DNA from: Propionibacteriales bacterium
GTDB taxonomy: Bacteria; Actinomycetota; Actinomycetes; Propionibacteriales; Nocardioidaceae
DNA length: 64,000 nt
Direction: 5' to 3'
NCBI GenBank assembly: GCA_026392465.1
Contig: JAPLCA010000030.1
Coordinates: forward strand, 372,001 to 436,000
Part shown: positions 51,995 through 62,412 of the stretch, piece by piece
How positions within the stretch are numbered: position 1 is the first letter of the stretch
How the letters are laid out: every line of letters starts with the position of its first letter
Translations under genes and position numbers: made by a program
Notes under the pieces: generated by a model
Told to the model about the DNA's origin: nothing
Databases searched by the model: none
What the model saw: only the letters and a program-made list of their open reading frames with translations

Positions 51995-53461
51995 TCACGC
52001 GGTGGGCAGCCGGCGCACCGACGCGGCGAAGGCGTCGCCCCGCGCGGCGTAGTCGCGGAACTGGTCCATGGACGCGCACCCGGGCGCCAGCAGCACCGTG
52101 TCACCCGTGCGCGCGAGGGCGGCCGCTGCCGCGACGACGTCGTCCATGAGGCCATCCTCCCCGCCGACGACCTCCGTCACGGGCACATCCGGCGCGTGTC
52201 GGGCGAGCGCCTCCGCGACCACGGCGCGGTCGGTGCCGATGAGCACCACGCCGCGCAGCCGCTCGCGGGCGGCCTCGACGAGCTCGTCGAAGCGGGCGCC
52301 CTTGGCGAGTCCTCCCGCGATCCACACGGCCGACTCGACGCCGCGCAGCGAGGCGAGCGCCGCGTGGGGGTTCGTGGCCTTGGAGTCGTCGACGTAGCGG
52401 ACGCCGTCGACCTCGGCGACGAGGTCGGCGCGGTGCGGTCCCCGGCGGAAGCCGCGCAGGCCGTCGCGCACCGCCTTCGGCTCGACCCCGTGCGCGCGGG
52501 CGAGCGCCGCGGCGGCGAGCGCGTTGGCGACAGTGTGCGGCGCGTCGTCGGGCAGGTCGGCGACCGAGCCGAGCTCGGCGGCGCTGGTCTGGCGGTCCGG
52601 CGCGAAGGCGCGGTCGGCGAGCAGGCCGTCGACGACGCCGAGCATGCCGGGTGCCGGCACCCCGAGGGTGAACCCGATCGCCCGCGCACCCTCCTGCACG
52701 TCGGCGTCGCGCACGAGCTGCTCGGTGCGGGGGTCCTCCACGTTGTAGACGCACGCCCGCTCGACGTGCTCGTACACGCGACCCTTGGCGTGGGCGTAGG
52801 CGTCGAGCGTGCCGTGCCAGTCGAGGTGGTCGTCGGCGATGTTGAGCACGGCCGACGCCTCGGCGGCGAGCGAGGAGCTCCAGTGCAGCTGAAAGCTGGA
52901 GAGCTCGACGGCGAGGACGTCGAGCGGCTCGGGGTCCATCACCGCCTCGACGACGGGTCGTCCGACGTTGCCGACCGCGGCGCTGCGCAGGCCGGCGGCA
53001 CGCAGGATCGCGTCGAGCATCTGCACGGTGGTCGTCTTGCCGTTGGTACCGGTCACGCACAGCCACGGCGGCGCGTCGGGGCCGCGCAGGCGCCACGCGA
53101 GCTCGACCTCGCCCCACACGGGGACGCCCCGCTCGGCGGCGGCGCGCAGCGCGGGCGACTCCGGACGCCAGCCCGGCGAGGTGACGACGAGGTCGACGTC
53201 CTCGGGCAGCGTGGCCGTGGCGCCCGGCTCGAGACGCAGCGTGACGCCGAGCGTCTCGAGCAGCGTGGCCTGCTCGGCGCGGGCCGACCCGTCGTCCGGG
53301 ACGCGCTCGTCGACGACCGTCACGCTCGCCCCGAGGTGCTGCAGGGTGTCGGCCGCGGCGAAGCCGCTGACGCCGAAGCCGGTGACGACGGCGCGCACAC
53401 CCGTCCAGTCGTCGCCGACGCCGAGGGGCTCGACGTCGCGACGCGGCTGCTCCGTGCTCAT
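51995..53461 (-). CDS. murD: UDP-MurNAc-L-alanine:D-glutamate ligase
   Basis: 488 aa. Adds D-Glu. N-terminal [19 protein letters not shown] loop [27 protein letters not shown] and the C-terminal [15 protein letters not shown] 53461 overlaps the mraY stop. The frame is open further upstream, inside mraY, without support. Confidence 0.95.
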   Translation of the reverse strand: MSTEQPRRDVEPLGVGDDWTGVRAVVTGFGVSGFAAADTLQHLGASVTVVDERVPDDGSARAEQATLLETLGVTLRLEPGATATLPEDVDLVVTSPGWRPESPALRAAAERGVPVWGEVELAWRLRGPDAPPWLCVTGTNGKTTTVQMLDAILRAAGLRSAAVGNVGRPVVEAVMDPEPLDVLAVELSSFQLHWSSSLAAEASAVLNIADDHLDWHGTLDAYAHAKGRVYEHVERACVYNVEDPRTEQLVRDADVQEGARAIGFTLGVPAPGMLGVVDGLLADRAFAPDRQTSAAELGSVADLPDDAPHTVANALAAAALARAHGVEPKAVRDGLRGFRRGPHRADLVAEVDGVRYVDDSKATNPHAALASLRGVESAVWIAGGLAKGARFDELVEAARERLRGVVLIGTDRAVVAEALARHAPDVPVTEVVGGEDGLMDDVVAAAAALARTGDTVLLAPGCASMDQFRDYAARGDAFAASVRRLPTA

Positions 53462-54522
53462 CGGAAGGCGAGCCATTCCCAGTAGAAGACGCCCAGACCG
53501 GCGGCCACGCACAGCCCGCTGATGATCCAGAACCGGACGACGATGGTGATCTCGGCCCAGCCGAGCAGCTCGAAGTGGTGCTGCAGGGGGGCCATGCGGA
53601 AGATCCGCTTGCCGCCGGTGGCCTTGAAGTACGCGACCTGCAGGATGACCGAGAACGTGATGGCGACGAACAGGCCGCCGATGATGACGAGCAGGAGCTC
53701 GGTCCGGGTCATCAGCGCGAACCCGGCCATCGCACCACCGAGGGAGAGCGACCCGGTGTCGCCCATGAAGATCTTCGCCGGCGAGGCGTTCCACCACAGG
53801 AAGCCGAAGCAGGCCCCGGTGATGGCCGCGGCCACCACCGCGAGGTCGAGCGGGTCCCTTACCTCGTAGCAGCGGCTGACCTGCTCGGTGGCGCAGCTCT
53901 GGTTGTACTGCCAGACGTTGATGACGACGAACGCGCCGAAGACCATGACGGACGCACCGGTGGCCAGGCCGTCGAGGCCGTCGGCGAGGTTCACGCCGTT
54001 GCTGGCGCCGGCGATCATGAGCAGGACCCAGACGACCAGCAGCACGGTGGGCAGCTGCGTGCCCGGGATGTCGCGCACGAAGGAGATCGCGTGCGAGATC
54101 GGGGTGCGTCCGTTCTCGTCCTCCCAGCCGATCGCGAGCACCGCGAACACGAGCCCGACGAGCACCTGGCCGATCATCTTGGCCTTGCTGCGCAGGCCGA
54201 GGCTGCGCTGCTTGGAGATCTTGATGTAGTCGTCGAGGAACCCGATGAGGCCCAACCCGGCGAACAGGAACAGCAGGAGCAGGGCCGAGGCGCTGGGCGG
54301 GTAGCCGGTGACCAGCTTGGCGATCGCGTAGGCGAGCAGCGACGCCAGGATGATGACCGTGCCGCCCATGGTGGGCGTGCCGCGCTTGACGTGGTGCGAC
54401 GTGGGGCCGTCGTCACGGATCAGCTGCCCGTAGCCCTTCTTGACCAGCACGTTGATGGCCACGCGCGTGCCCAACAGGGTGCCCACGAGGGCGACGGCTG
54501 AGGCGATCAGGACGGCGAGCAT
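53458..54522 (-). CDS. mraY: Phospho-N-acetylmuramoyl-pentapeptide transferase
   Basis: 354 aa, ten-helix enzyme that forms lipid I. Active-site motifs [29 protein letters not shown] and [11 protein letters not shown] are all present. ATG 54522, with GAGAGG about 12 bases upstream. A 97-base gap to murF is G-rich on the plus strand and shows no clear promoter. Confidence 0.96.
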   Translation of the reverse strand: MLAVLIASAVALVGTLLGTRVAINVLVKKGYGQLIRDDGPTSHHVKRGTPTMGGTVIILASLLAYAIAKLVTGYPPSASALLLLFLFAGLGLIGFLDDYIKISKQRSLGLRSKAKMIGQVLVGLVFAVLAIGWEDENGRTPISHAISFVRDIPGTQLPTVLLVVWVLLMIAGASNGVNLADGLDGLATGASVMVFGAFVVINVWQYNQSCATEQVSRCYEVRDPLDLAVVAAAITGACFGFLWWNASPAKIFMGDTGSLSLGGAMAGFALMTRTELLLVIIGGLFVAITFSVILQVAYFKATGGKRIFRMAPLQHHFELLGWAEITIVVRFWIISGLCVAAGLGVFYWEWLAFR

Positions 54523-54619
54523 GCGGGCGGTGGTCCTCTCGGGGGGTTCGGGCGGGGCGCGAGGCCGGGGGCGGCGCGGGGCTGGTCCGGGTGGGGGTGG
54601 TCCGGGTCGAGTATGCCGG

Positions 54620-55975
54620 TCAGGGCTCGAGCAGGCGCGTCGTGACCCGCTCGAGGCGGGCACCCCTCGATGCTTTCACGAGGACCGCGTCGCCCGGGGC
54701 GAGCCACGCCCGGAGGGTGTCGAGGGCCACGTCGACGTCGGGCACGGCCCGGCCGACGTCGCCGGCGCCCTCGGCGATGCCGCGCGCGCCGTCGCCGACC
54801 GCGACGACGAGGGACGTGCCGAGATCGGCCGCGGCACGCCCGACCTCGACGTGCCGGGCGTGGGCGTCCTCGCCGAGCTCCAGCATCTCGCCGAGCACGG
54901 CGACGCGGCGACGCGCACCGAGACCCGCGAGCGCCTCCAGCGCGGCGCGGACCGACTCCGGGTTGGCGTTGTAGGAGTCGTCGAGCACCACGACGCCGTC
55001 GGCGCGCTCGTGGCGCTCCAGACGCTGCGCCGTGGCCGGCGCGTAGTCGTCGAGCAAGGTTCCGGCGACGGGCAGCCCCAGCCCGGCGAGCAGCGCGAAC
55101 GCCGCGGCGGCGTTGGACGCCTGGTGCGCACCGAGGAGCGGCACGTGCGTCGTCCAGCGCTCCGACCCGTGCTCGAGCACGACGTCGGGCTCGCCGTGCG
55201 CGTCGAGCGTCACGTCGACCACGCGCACGTCGGCGGGACCCCGGGCGGCCGCTCCGAACCGCAGGACGTCGCACCCTGCGGGGACGCGCGGCTCCATCGC
55301 GTCGACGCGCACGTCGTCGGCGTTGAGCACGGCGGTGCCACCGGGGCGCAGGCCCTCGACGATCTCGCCCTTGCCGATCGCGATGTTGTCGACCGACCCG
55401 AACTCGCCGACGTGGGCGCTGCCGACGTTGAGGACGGTGGAGACGTGCGGCGGCGCGACACGGCAGAGGCGGGCGACGTGCCCGATCCCCCGCGCCCCCA
55501 TCTCCACCACGAGGTAGCGGGTGGCGAGGTCGGCGCGCAGGACGGTCAGCGGGACGCCCAGCTCGTTGTTGTAGTTGCCGGCCGTGGCCACGGTCGGTCC
55601 GATGCGACCGAGCAGGTGGGCGAGGAGGTCCTTGACGCTGGTCTTGCCCTGCGACCCGGTGAGGGCGACGACCTGGACGTCGAGCCGGTCGAGGACGTGC
55701 CGGGCGAGCCGGCCGAGCGCCTCGGTGACGTCGTCGACGACGACGGTCGGCGCCTCGACGGGGCGCGAGGCGAGCACCGCGACCGCGCCGCCCTGCAGGG
55801 CGGCGCCGACGAAGTCGTGCCCGTCGACCCGCTCCCCCGCCAGGGCGACGAAGAGTCCGCCGGGCGTGACGGCACGCGAGTCGAGGGTGGCGGGCGCGGT
55901 GACGACGACGTCGCCGTCACCGTGGACGACGCCGCCGACGGCCTGGGCGACCGCGGCGAGGCTGAGCGGGATCAT
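54620..55975 (-). CDS. murF: UDP-MurNAc-tripeptide D-alanyl-D-alanine ligase
   Basis: 451 aa. Adds D-Ala-D-Ala. ATP loop [31 protein letters not shown], and [15 protein letters not shown] are diagnostic. ATG 55975 overlaps the murE stop. The frame is open to 56410 within murE but that part is not coding. Confidence 0.96.
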   Translation of the reverse strand: MIPLSLAAVAQAVGGVVHGDGDVVVTAPATLDSRAVTPGGLFVALAGERVDGHDFVGAALQGGAVAVLASRPVEAPTVVVDDVTEALGRLARHVLDRLDVQVVALTGSQGKTSVKDLLAHLLGRIGPTVATAGNYNNELGVPLTVLRADLATRYLVVEMGARGIGHVARLCRVAPPHVSTVLNVGSAHVGEFGSVDNIAIGKGEIVEGLRPGGTAVLNADDVRVDAMEPRVPAGCDVLRFGAAARGPADVRVVDVTLDAHGEPDVVLEHGSERWTTHVPLLGAHQASNAAAAFALLAGLGLPVAGTLLDDYAPATAQRLERHERADGVVVLDDSYNANPESVRAALEALAGLGARRRVAVLGEMLELGEDAHARHVEVGRAAADLGTSLVVAVGDGARGIAEGAGDVGRAVPDVDVALDTLRAWLAPGDAVLVKASRGARLERVTTRLLEP

Positions 55976-57486
55976 GCGTGCTCCTCGATGAGGCGGCGCA
56001 GCACCTCGCGGTCGTCGAAGGGGTGCACGACGTCGCCGACCTCCTGGCCCTGCTCGTGGCCCTTGCCGGCCACGACGACCGTGTCCCCCCGACGGGCGAG
56101 GGCGACGGCGTGGGCGACGGCGTCGCGTCGGCCTGGAACCTCGACGACCTCGGCGGCGCCGCCCTCCGCGCCCGCGAGGACGGCCCGCCGGATGGCTGCG
56201 GGGTCCTCCGTGCGCGGGTTGTCGTCGGTGACGACGACGACGTCGGCGTACCGGGCGGCCACCTCGCCCATCAGGGGACGCTTGCCGTGGTCGCGGTCGC
56301 CGCCGGCGCCGATGACGACGACGAGCCGGCCGGGGGTGACCGGGCGCAGCGCGGTGAGGACGGCCTCGACGGCGTCGGGCTTGTGGGCGTAGTCGACGAC
56401 GGCGGTCCACTCCTGCCCGGCCTCGACGCGCTCCATCCGCCCGGGGACGCCGGGGCTGGTCGCGATGCCGGCGGCGAGGTCGGCGGGGTCGTGCCCGACC
56501 GTCGCGAGGGAGGCGATGACGGCGAGCGCGTTGGCGACGTTGAACACGCCGGGCAGCGGCACGTGCAGGTCGAGCTCGAGCCCGTCGGGGCCGAGGACCT
56601 CCAGGTCGGTGCCGAGCCGGTGGGGCCGGACGTTGGCGGCCCGCCAGTCGGCGACGCGGCCGGCGGTGGAGAACGTGGTGACGGGGAGCGGGGTGAGGTC
56701 GACGAGGCGCCGGCCGTGCTCGTCGTCGACGTTGACGACGGCCCGCTGGGCGTGCTCGGGGGTGAAGAGGCTGGCCTTCGCCGCGAAGTAGTCCTCGAGG
56801 TCGCGGTGGAAGTCGAGGTGGTCGCGCCCGAGGTTGAGGAACGCGGCGACGTCGAAGGCGAAGCCGTCGACGCGGCCCTGCACCAGGGCGTGGCTCGAGA
56901 CCTCCATGGCGCAGAGCCCGACCTGCTCCTCGCGCATGACCGCGAACAGCGCCTGGAGGTCGGGCGCCTCGGGGGTGGTGAGCGCGGAGGCGGCGGGGAC
57001 GCCCTTGACGCGGGTGCCGATGGTGCCGACGACGGCGCTGCGGGTGCTGCCGACGGCGGACTCGGCGAGGTAGGTGGTGGTGGTCTTGCCCTGGGTGCCG
57101 GTGATGCCGAAGGTGGTGAACGCCCGCGTGGGGTGGTCGTGGAACCAGGCGCTGAGCTCGGCGAGCCGCGCGCGGGGGCGGTCGACGACGACGGTGGGCA
57201 GACCTGCGGTGCGGGTGGCACCGTCGGCGTCGGTGAGCACGGCGACCGCGCCGGCGGACGCGGCCGCGGCGGCGAAGTCGGCGCCGTGGACCCGGCTGCC
57301 GGGCAGGGCGGCGTAGAGGTCACCCGGCTGCAGGGTGCGGGTGCTGAGGCTGATGCCGGTGACGACGGGGTCCTCCCCCGTCGCCGGCGGGACGTCGAGG
57401 TGTCGCGCGACATCGCCGAGCGTGCGCCGCGCCACCTCGCGTGGCCGGGTCCGCATGGTCGTCGGGAGGTCCTCGCTGTCGGTCAC
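55972..57486 (-). CDS. murE: UDP-MurNAc-dipeptide:diaminopimelate ligase
   Basis: 504 aa from GTG 57486. Adds the third residue of the stem peptide. ATP loop FGITGTQGKTTTTYL, and VVTDDNPRTEDP, where DNPR marks diaminopimelate specificity. GTG 57486 is preferred because TACGTT ends six bases upstream (leaderless pattern); ATG 57456 is an alternative that gives 494 aa. Confidence 0.93.
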   Translation of the reverse strand: MTDSEDLPTTMRTRPREVARRTLGDVARHLDVPPATGEDPVVTGISLSTRTLQPGDLYAALPGSRVHGADFAAAAASAGAVAVLTDADGATRTAGLPTVVVDRPRARLAELSAWFHDHPTRAFTTFGITGTQGKTTTTYLAESAVGSTRSAVVGTIGTRVKGVPAASALTTPEAPDLQALFAVMREEQVGLCAMEVSSHALVQGRVDGFAFDVAAFLNLGRDHLDFHRDLEDYFAAKASLFTPEHAQRAVVNVDDEHGRRLVDLTPLPVTTFSTAGRVADWRAANVRPHRLGTDLEVLGPDGLELDLHVPLPGVFNVANALAVIASLATVGHDPADLAAGIATSPGVPGRMERVEAGQEWTAVVDYAHKPDAVEAVLTALRPVTPGRLVVVIGAGGDRDHGKRPLMGEVAARYADVVVVTDDNPRTEDPAAIRRAVLAGAEGGAAEVVEVPGRRDAVAHAVALARRGDTVVVAGKGHEQGQEVGDVVHPFDDREVLRRLIEEHA

Positions 57487-57685
57487 CGGTCCAACGTAGC
57501 GACTCCGCGCCATCCCCTCACCCCACCCCGGAACCCGTTCCACAGACACCCTGTGCAAACCGTGCCGACCATGGACCCACCTCAACGGCGAACGAGCGCC
57601 AGCGAGCGAGCCGAGCCGGGCAGCGGCGAGGGAGCGCCAGCGACCAAGCCGCTCAGGAGCGCGAGGAACGAGCGCGATCCGGCTA
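57487..57685. other. Gap between ftsI and murE
   Basis: 199 bases. The left part (57493-57498 on the minus strand, TACGTT) is the likely murE -10. The rest is GAGCG/CAGCGAG-rich and resembles the inner part of the repeat units at 22990-23218. No ORF or clear terminator seen. Confidence 0.45.
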
Positions 57686-59449
57686 CTACCATTCCTGCGC
57701 CACCTTCGGCGACCGCGACCCGGTGGGCGCGACGCCGAAGCGCTCGAGGGCCATCGACATGATGTCGTGGAAGACGGGCGCGGCGGTCGAGCCGCCTCCG
57801 GCGTTGGCGAACGGCTTGTCGAGCACGACGTAGGTGATGAACCGGGGCTCGTCGGCGGGTGCGAAGCCGATGAAGGAGACGGTGTTCTGGCCGCGGACGT
57901 AGCGTCCGGTGACGGGGTTGACGCGCCAGGCGGTGCCGGTCTTGCCGGCGACCCGGTAGCCGGGGATCTGCGCGGCGGGTGCGGTGCCGTCGTCGGCGGT
58001 GACGGCCTCCATCATGCGGGTGACCTCGGCGGCGGCCTTCTTGGAGACGACGCGGCGGGAGGGGACCTCCTTGGCGTCGGTGCGGTGTCCGTCGGCGTCG
58101 ACGAAGCCGCTGACGACGGACGGGTCGACCATGACGCCGCCGTTGGCGATGGCGCCGACGGCGCGGACGACCTGCAGGGCGGTGACGGAGATGCCCTGGC
58201 CGAAGGAGATGGTGGCGTGGTTGGCCTTGGTCCAGCTGGCGGCGGGCGCGAGGATGCCGCGCGACTCGCCGGGGAGCTGGACGCCGGAGCCGACGCCGAA
58301 GCCGAACTTGCGCAGGTAGTCGTGCATCGTCTGGTTGCTCATCTGCTGCGCGGCGACGATGGTGCCCAGGTTCGACGACTTGGCGATGACGCCGGCGGCG
58401 GTGAGGTTGAGGGTGCCGTGCTGCCAGTAGTCGCCGATGGGGAACTTGTCGATGACCATCTTCCCGGGCACGCTGATCTGCGTGTCGGGGGTGATCTTGC
58501 CCTGGTCGGCGAGCGCGGCCATGGTGATCGTCTTGAGCACGGAGCCGGGCTCGTAGACCGTCTGCACGAACCGCGAGACGGTGTTGGAGTCCTGCATGGT
58601 GGCCTTGGAGCCAGGGTCGAAGGTGGGGGCCTGCGAGAGCTGGACGACCTGTCCGGTGCGCACGTCCATCGTGATGGCGAGGCCCCAGTCGGACCCGGAG
58701 GAGCGCACGGCGTCGGCGAGGCGCTGGTCGGCGTACCACTGCAGGTCGCGGTCGATGGTGGTCTGGACGTCCTGGCCGGGCTTCATCGGCACGACGGTGC
58801 TGTCCGCCATGGGGATCCGCTGGCCGGTCGGTGACACCTCGTAGGTGGCGGAGCCGTCCTTGCCGGTGAGGAGGGAGTCGTACTGGCGCTCGATGCCCTG
58901 CACGCCGACGGGGGTGTCGGAGTCCTTGGTCTGGCTCATGTAGCCGACGAGGTTGGCGGCGAGACGGCCGCCGGGGTACGTGCGCATCGTGGTCTTCTGG
59001 CTGAAGACGCCGGCGGCGCCGGCCTTGCGGAGCGCCTGGAGCGCCTTCTGGCCCTTCGCGGCGGGGAGGTTCTTCTCGAGGACGACGAACCGGGTGTCGG
59101 GGGTGCGCAGCTTCTCGATGAGGTCGAAGTAGTCGACGCGGTCCTCGCCGAGGCTCGAAACGAGGATCCGGGCGATCTGCGGTGCCTTCTTGGTCGTCAG
59201 GGTGGGGTCGGCGGTGAGGGTGAGCGAGTCGACGCTGGTCGCGATGACCTCGCCGTTGCGGTCGAGGATGTCGCCGCGCGGCGCGGGCACGGTCACGGGC
59301 TGCGTGCTGGCGTTGCGCGCCATGGCGGCGTACGCCTGGGCGTCGAGGCCCTGGATCCAGAAGAGGCGGACGCCGAAGAGCATGAAGAGGCTGACGACGA
59401 GCAGGAGGCTGACCCGCAGCCGGGTGCGGGAGAGGCGCTGGCGCTTCAT
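57686..59449 (-). CDS. ftsI: Penicillin-binding protein, septal transpeptidase FtsI
   Basis: 587 aa class B PBP, crosslinks septal peptidoglycan. One N-terminal membrane helix (about 12-32), dimerisation domain (PRGDILDRNGEVIATS) and transpeptidase domain. Motifs: SVLK in YEPGSVLKT (about 300), SSN in AKSSNLG, KTG in VAGKTGTAW (about 506). ATG 59449 overlaps the ftsL stop. Length is slightly short for actinobacteria; no PASTA domain. Confidence 0.96.
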   Translation of the reverse strand: MKRQRLSRTRLRVSLLLVVSLFMLFGVRLFWIQGLDAQAYAAMARNASTQPVTVPAPRGDILDRNGEVIATSVDSLTLTADPTLTTKKAPQIARILVSSLGEDRVDYFDLIEKLRTPDTRFVVLEKNLPAAKGQKALQALRKAGAAGVFSQKTTMRTYPGGRLAANLVGYMSQTKDSDTPVGVQGIERQYDSLLTGKDGSATYEVSPTGQRIPMADSTVVPMKPGQDVQTTIDRDLQWYADQRLADAVRSSGSDWGLAITMDVRTGQVVQLSQAPTFDPGSKATMQDSNTVSRFVQTVYEPGSVLKTITMAALADQGKITPDTQISVPGKMVIDKFPIGDYWQHGTLNLTAAGVIAKSSNLGTIVAAQQMSNQTMHDYLRKFGFGVGSGVQLPGESRGILAPAASWTKANHATISFGQGISVTALQVVRAVGAIANGGVMVDPSVVSGFVDADGHRTDAKEVPSRRVVSKKAAAEVTRMMEAVTADDGTAPAAQIPGYRVAGKTGTAWRVNPVTGRYVRGQNTVSFIGFAPADEPRFITYVVLDKPFANAGGGSTAAPVFHDIMSMALERFGVAPTGSRSPKVAQEW

Positions 59450-59871
59450 CGGTCGACCCTCTCGACGTTGCTGCGGGGCTCGGCGGGCACGGGGTCGCCG
59501 ACGACCTTGCCGTCGCTCGAGCGCAGGAAGACGGGGTTGGTGTTGGGCACCATGCCGAGACGGACGGCCCGTTGGGCGAGGTCGGCGGGCGCCTGGAGCC
59601 CCTCGACCTCGCGACGCAGGTCCTGCTCCTGCACGGTGAGCGCGTCGGCCCTGGTCTGCAGCCGCGCGATCTCGAAGGCCTGCGCCTGCAGGACGGTGCT
59701 GAGGAGGATCAGCCCGACGAGGCCGATGCCGAGCACGGTGAGCACGACGACCACGAACGGGGCGCGGCCGGCGCGGCTGCGCACGGGCGCGACGAGCCGC
59801 AGCGGGAGCGTCGTGGGGCGGGCCTGGCGCGCCTGCCTCTGCCGTGGACGCGCGGCGTGCATGGTGCTCAT
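59446..59871 (-). CDS. ftsL: Cell division protein FtsL-like
   Basis: 141 aa. Basic, Pro/Arg/Gln-rich cytoplasmic N-terminus, one helix (about 38-62), and a leucine-zipper-type coiled coil (about 63-95). Low sequence identity is normal in this family; the assignment rests on topology and on its place between rsmH and ftsI. ATG 59871 overlaps the rsmH stop (ATGA). Confidence 0.85.
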   Translation of the reverse strand: MSTMHAARPRQRQARQARPTTLPLRLVAPVRSRAGRAPFVVVVLTVLGIGLVGLILLSTVLQAQAFEIARLQTRADALTVQEQDLRREVEGLQAPADLAQRAVRLGMVPNTNPVFLRSSDGKVVGDPVPAEPRSNVERVDR

Positions 59872-60848
59872 GCGGCGACCCTCTCGACGGCGCGCAGCCG
59901 GACGGACCGGGCGCGGGGGTTCTCGGTGGACTCGGCCGGGCCGGCCTGCTCGGCGCCACGCGTGAGCAGACGGAACCGCGGCTCGAGCTCGGCGGGCACG
60001 ACCGGCAGCCCGTGCGGGACGTCGAGGGTGGTGACCTCGGCGAGCGCTCGCTTGGTGATGCGGTCCTCGAGCGAGTGGTAGGAGAGGACGACGACCCGTC
60101 CGCCGACGGCGAGGGCGTCGAGCGCGGCGGGCAGGGCGCGGGCGTAGACCGCGAGCTCGTCGTTGACCTCGATGCGCAGCGCCTGGAAGGTCCGCTTGGC
60201 CGGGTGTCCCCCGGTGCGCCGGGCGGCGGCGGGGATGCTGTCGCGGACGAGCTCCACCAGGCGGGCGCTGCGGGTGAACGGCTCGCTCTCGCGTGCAGCG
60301 ACGACGGCGTCGGCGATCCTGCGCGCGAACTTCTCCTCGCCGTGCACGCGCAGGACGCGCGCCAGCCGGTCGGCCGGGTACGTGTTGAGGACGTCGGCGG
60401 CGGTCGGTCCCACGCCGGGCGTCATGCGCATGTCGAGGGGGGCGTCCTGCGCGTAGGCGAACCCGCGGTCGGCGAGGTCGAGCTGCATCGAGGAGACGCC
60501 GAGGTCGAACAGCACGCCGTCGACGCGGCGCAGCCCGGCGTCGGCGAGGACGTCGGGCAGCTCGTCGTACACGGCGTGGGCGTAGGTGACGCGGTCGCCG
60601 AAGGGTTCGAGGCGTTCCCGTGCCCGGGCGAGAGCCTCGGTGTCGCGGTCGATGCCGACGACGTGCACGTCGGGGAAGCGTCGGAGCATCGCCTCGGTGT
60701 GTCCGCCCAGGCCGAGCGTGGCGTCGACGACGACGCGGTGGCGCTCGCCAGGAGCGGTCAGCGCGGGCTCGAGCAGCTCCAGGCACCGGTCGAGGAGGAC
60801 CGGCACGTGCCGGGCGTCGGGGGTGCCCACCCCGTCGTCCTGCGTCAC
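59868..60848 (-). CDS. rsmH: 16S rRNA m4C1402 methyltransferase RsmH (MraW)
   Basis: 326 aa. SAM motif [28 protein letters not shown] and [11 protein letters not shown] are family signatures. The GTG 60848 overlaps the stop of the 43-residue gene (GTGA); the frame can be read up to 61082 but the microprotein and mraZ spacing argue against it. Confidence 0.95.
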   Translation of the reverse strand: MTQDDGVGTPDARHVPVLLDRCLELLEPALTAPGERHRVVVDATLGLGGHTEAMLRRFPDVHVVGIDRDTEALARARERLEPFGDRVTYAHAVYDELPDVLADAGLRRVDGVLFDLGVSSMQLDLADRGFAYAQDAPLDMRMTPGVGPTAADVLNTYPADRLARVLRVHGEEKFARRIADAVVAARESEPFTRSARLVELVRDSIPAAARRTGGHPAKRTFQALRIEVNDELAVYARALPAALDALAVGGRVVVLSYHSLEDRITKRALAEVTTLDVPHGLPVVPAELEPRFRLLTRGAEQAGPAESTENPRARSVRLRAVERVAA

Positions 60849-60976
60849 GCGGCACCGGCCACGATGGTGACGGCCAGGCCGATGAGCAGGGCGAGGGCGA
60901 CGGAGACGCCGGCGGAGAACGCCATCAGGACGGCGGCGTCGGCGAGCTCGTGCCGGACGCGTCGGGGCTGGTGCAT
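60845..60976 (-). CDS. 43-residue single-helix microprotein between mraZ and rsmH
   Basis: 43 aa: basic N-terminus ([13 protein letters not shown]) then one hydrophobic helix (about 14-41), ending GAA. ATG 60976 has a strong GAGGAGGTG Shine-Dalgarno sequence and its stop overlaps the rsmH start (GTGA). Both support real translation. It is too short for usual gene finding. The family is unknown to me; topology suggests a type II membrane peptide. A role in division would be only positional inference. Confidence 0.75.
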   Translation of the reverse strand: MHQPRRVRHELADAAVLMAFSAGVSVALALLIGLAVTIVAGAA

Positions 60977-61131
60977 CGCACCTCCTCGGGTGCTCGGGGC
61001 TCGGTGGGAGCGGGCTGTGGGGGTGGACGGTGGTGCGGGGGGCGACCGTGCGGCCTGATCCCCGTCCGTACGGCTCTGGCACCGGGGAAGTGATGCCAGG
61101 ACCGGACAGGCGGAGGTCGGACCTCGCGGGC

Positions 61132-61581
61132 TCAGAAGATGCCGGGCATCACCTCGTCGGACATGTCGGCGAACTGCTCCTCCTGGCCGGCGGAGTACTC
61201 GTCCCAGCGGCGGGCGTCCCAGATCTCGATGCGGTCCATCGCGCCGACGACGGCGACGTCACGCTCGAGCCCGGCCCAGGTGCGCAGCACCGGCGGGATG
61301 GAGATGCGGCCCTGCTTGTCCGGGACCTCCGAGGAGGCGCCCGAGTAGAGCATGCGCACGAAGTTGCGGGCCTCGCGGTTGGTGAACGGCGTCTCGCGGA
61401 TGCGGTCGGTGAACGCGCCGAAGGCCTCCGTCGTCCAGCCGTAGATGCAGTTCTCCTGCCCGCGGGTCAGCACGATGCCGCCCTCGAGCCGTGGACGGAA
61501 CTTGGCCGGGAGGAAGAGCCGGGACTTGTCGTCGAGGCGGGGCGTGTAGGTGCCGAAGAAGTTGTCCGCATCGATGCCCAC
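61132..61581 (-). CDS. mraZ: Transcriptional regulator MraZ
   Basis: 149 aa, two AbrB-like SpoVT domains (about 8-53 and 82-125). MraZ represses the dcw operon by binding repeated pentamers. GTG 61581 with GAGGTGAGGGG upstream. Three pentamers with 10-bp spacing lie at 61651-61675, 70-94 bases upstream, consistent with autoregulation. First gene of the dcw cluster. Confidence 0.95.
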   Translation of the reverse strand: MGIDADNFFGTYTPRLDDKSRLFLPAKFRPRLEGGIVLTRGQENCIYGWTTEAFGAFTDRIRETPFTNREARNFVRMLYSGASSEVPDKQGRISIPPVLRTWAGLERDVAVVGAMDRIEIWDARRWDEYSAGQEEQFADMSDEVMPGIF

Positions 61582-61650
61582 CTCCCCTCACCTCGTCTCC
61601 CGCGTCGGGTCCCCCACCGTCGCGGAAGGATCCCTGTGTGCTCCATTTCG

Positions 61651-61680
61651 CACCACACTACCCCACCTTCCCCCACCGTC
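61651..61680 (-). promoter_or_regulatory. MraZ-binding box
   Basis: Minus strand: TGGGG, TGGGG and TGGTG start at 10-bp intervals (plus CACCA 61651-61655, CCCCA 61661-61665, CCCCA 61671-61675). Direct TGGGN-type repeats at this spacing are the known MraZ operator. Confidence 0.8.
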
Positions 61681-61923
61681 AATGCGACACCGCCGAAGTT
61701 CCGGCGAATTCCTGACGTGTCGCAGTGCGCCGCGAGCAGCGTCCAGCCCCGTCGTTGCAGGACTCAACACCCCTGGAGCCGCCGCGGTGGAGCGAAGTGG
61801 AGCGTCGGCCCGCCGTCTTCCCGCGTGGTGGGGCTCTGGCGGCGAGGCGGACCGTGCGTCGCGGCGTCCGCAAGCACGGGGCTGCCCGCGGACGGAGGGA
61901 TGGAAGGGGTGCGTGGAACGAGG

Positions 61924-61990
61924 ACACCGGGTCCCGCTGCTGCGGAACCCGGTGTGGGGAGGTGTGGGGGGCGGACCTCAGGGGGTCCGC
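61924..61990 (-). terminator. Two hairpins after the DUF3040 gene
   Basis: First reached from the gene: GCGGACC (61971-61977) / GGTCCGC (61984-61990), 7-bp stem. Second: ACACCGGGT (61924-61932) / ACCCGGTGT (61947-61955) with an inner CCGC/GCGG stem. One or both should end the DUF3040 transcript before mraZ. The remaining DNA from 61681 to 61923 shows no convincing gene. Confidence 0.7.
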
Positions 61991-61997
61991 GGGAGGG

Positions 61998-62390
61998 TCA
62001 GCGGTCGTCGCCGTCCTGGCGTCGCTGCCAACGCTCCTCCATGCGGTCCACGAACGAGCCGGACGGCTTGGGGCCCTTGGTACCGGAGGAGCGGACCGGG
62101 CCGGCGTCGGGCGTGGCGGTCAGGCCGTGGCGCCACGCGGTGACGAAGAAGTAGCCGCCGGCGAGCATCACCACGAAGCCGAGCACGCCGAGCCAGGTCA
62201 GCGCGGAGACCGCGCCGGCGAACAGGATGCCGAGACCGACGACGAGCCCGAGCCCGGACAGCACGGCGACCTTGCGGTTGCGCGCGGCCTGCTTGGAGCC
62301 CCGGAGGGTCGACGCGAAGTCGGGATCCTCGGCCGCGAGAGACTGCTCGAGCTGCTGGAGCAGGCGGGCTTCTTCGTCGGAGAGTGGCAC
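61998..62390 (-). CDS. DUF3040-family membrane protein
   Basis: 130 aa. MPLSDEEARLLQQLEQSLAAEDPDFASTLRG is the typical DUF3040 start, followed by two helices (about 41-59 and 63-85) and a basic tail. GTG 62390 with AGGAGG upstream. DUF3040 genes are usual just before mraZ in actinobacteria. Function unknown. 22 bases after the methyltransferase gene, so likely in the same transcript. Confidence 0.92.
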   Translation of the reverse strand: MPLSDEEARLLQQLEQSLAAEDPDFASTLRGSKQAARNRKVAVLSGLGLVVGLGILFAGAVSALTWLGVLGFVVMLAGGYFFVTAWRHGLTATPDAGPVRSSGTKGPKPSGSFVDRMEERWQRRQDGDDR

Positions 62391-62412
62391 CGGAGGCCTC
62401 CTGTGGGTGGGT

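Noticed and set aside
57541..57555. CACAG-CTGTG inverted repeat, and DnaA-box-like sequence, near murE
   Set aside because: Only five base pairs, and no cluster of DnaA boxes or dnaA/dnaN genes nearby; not an origin.
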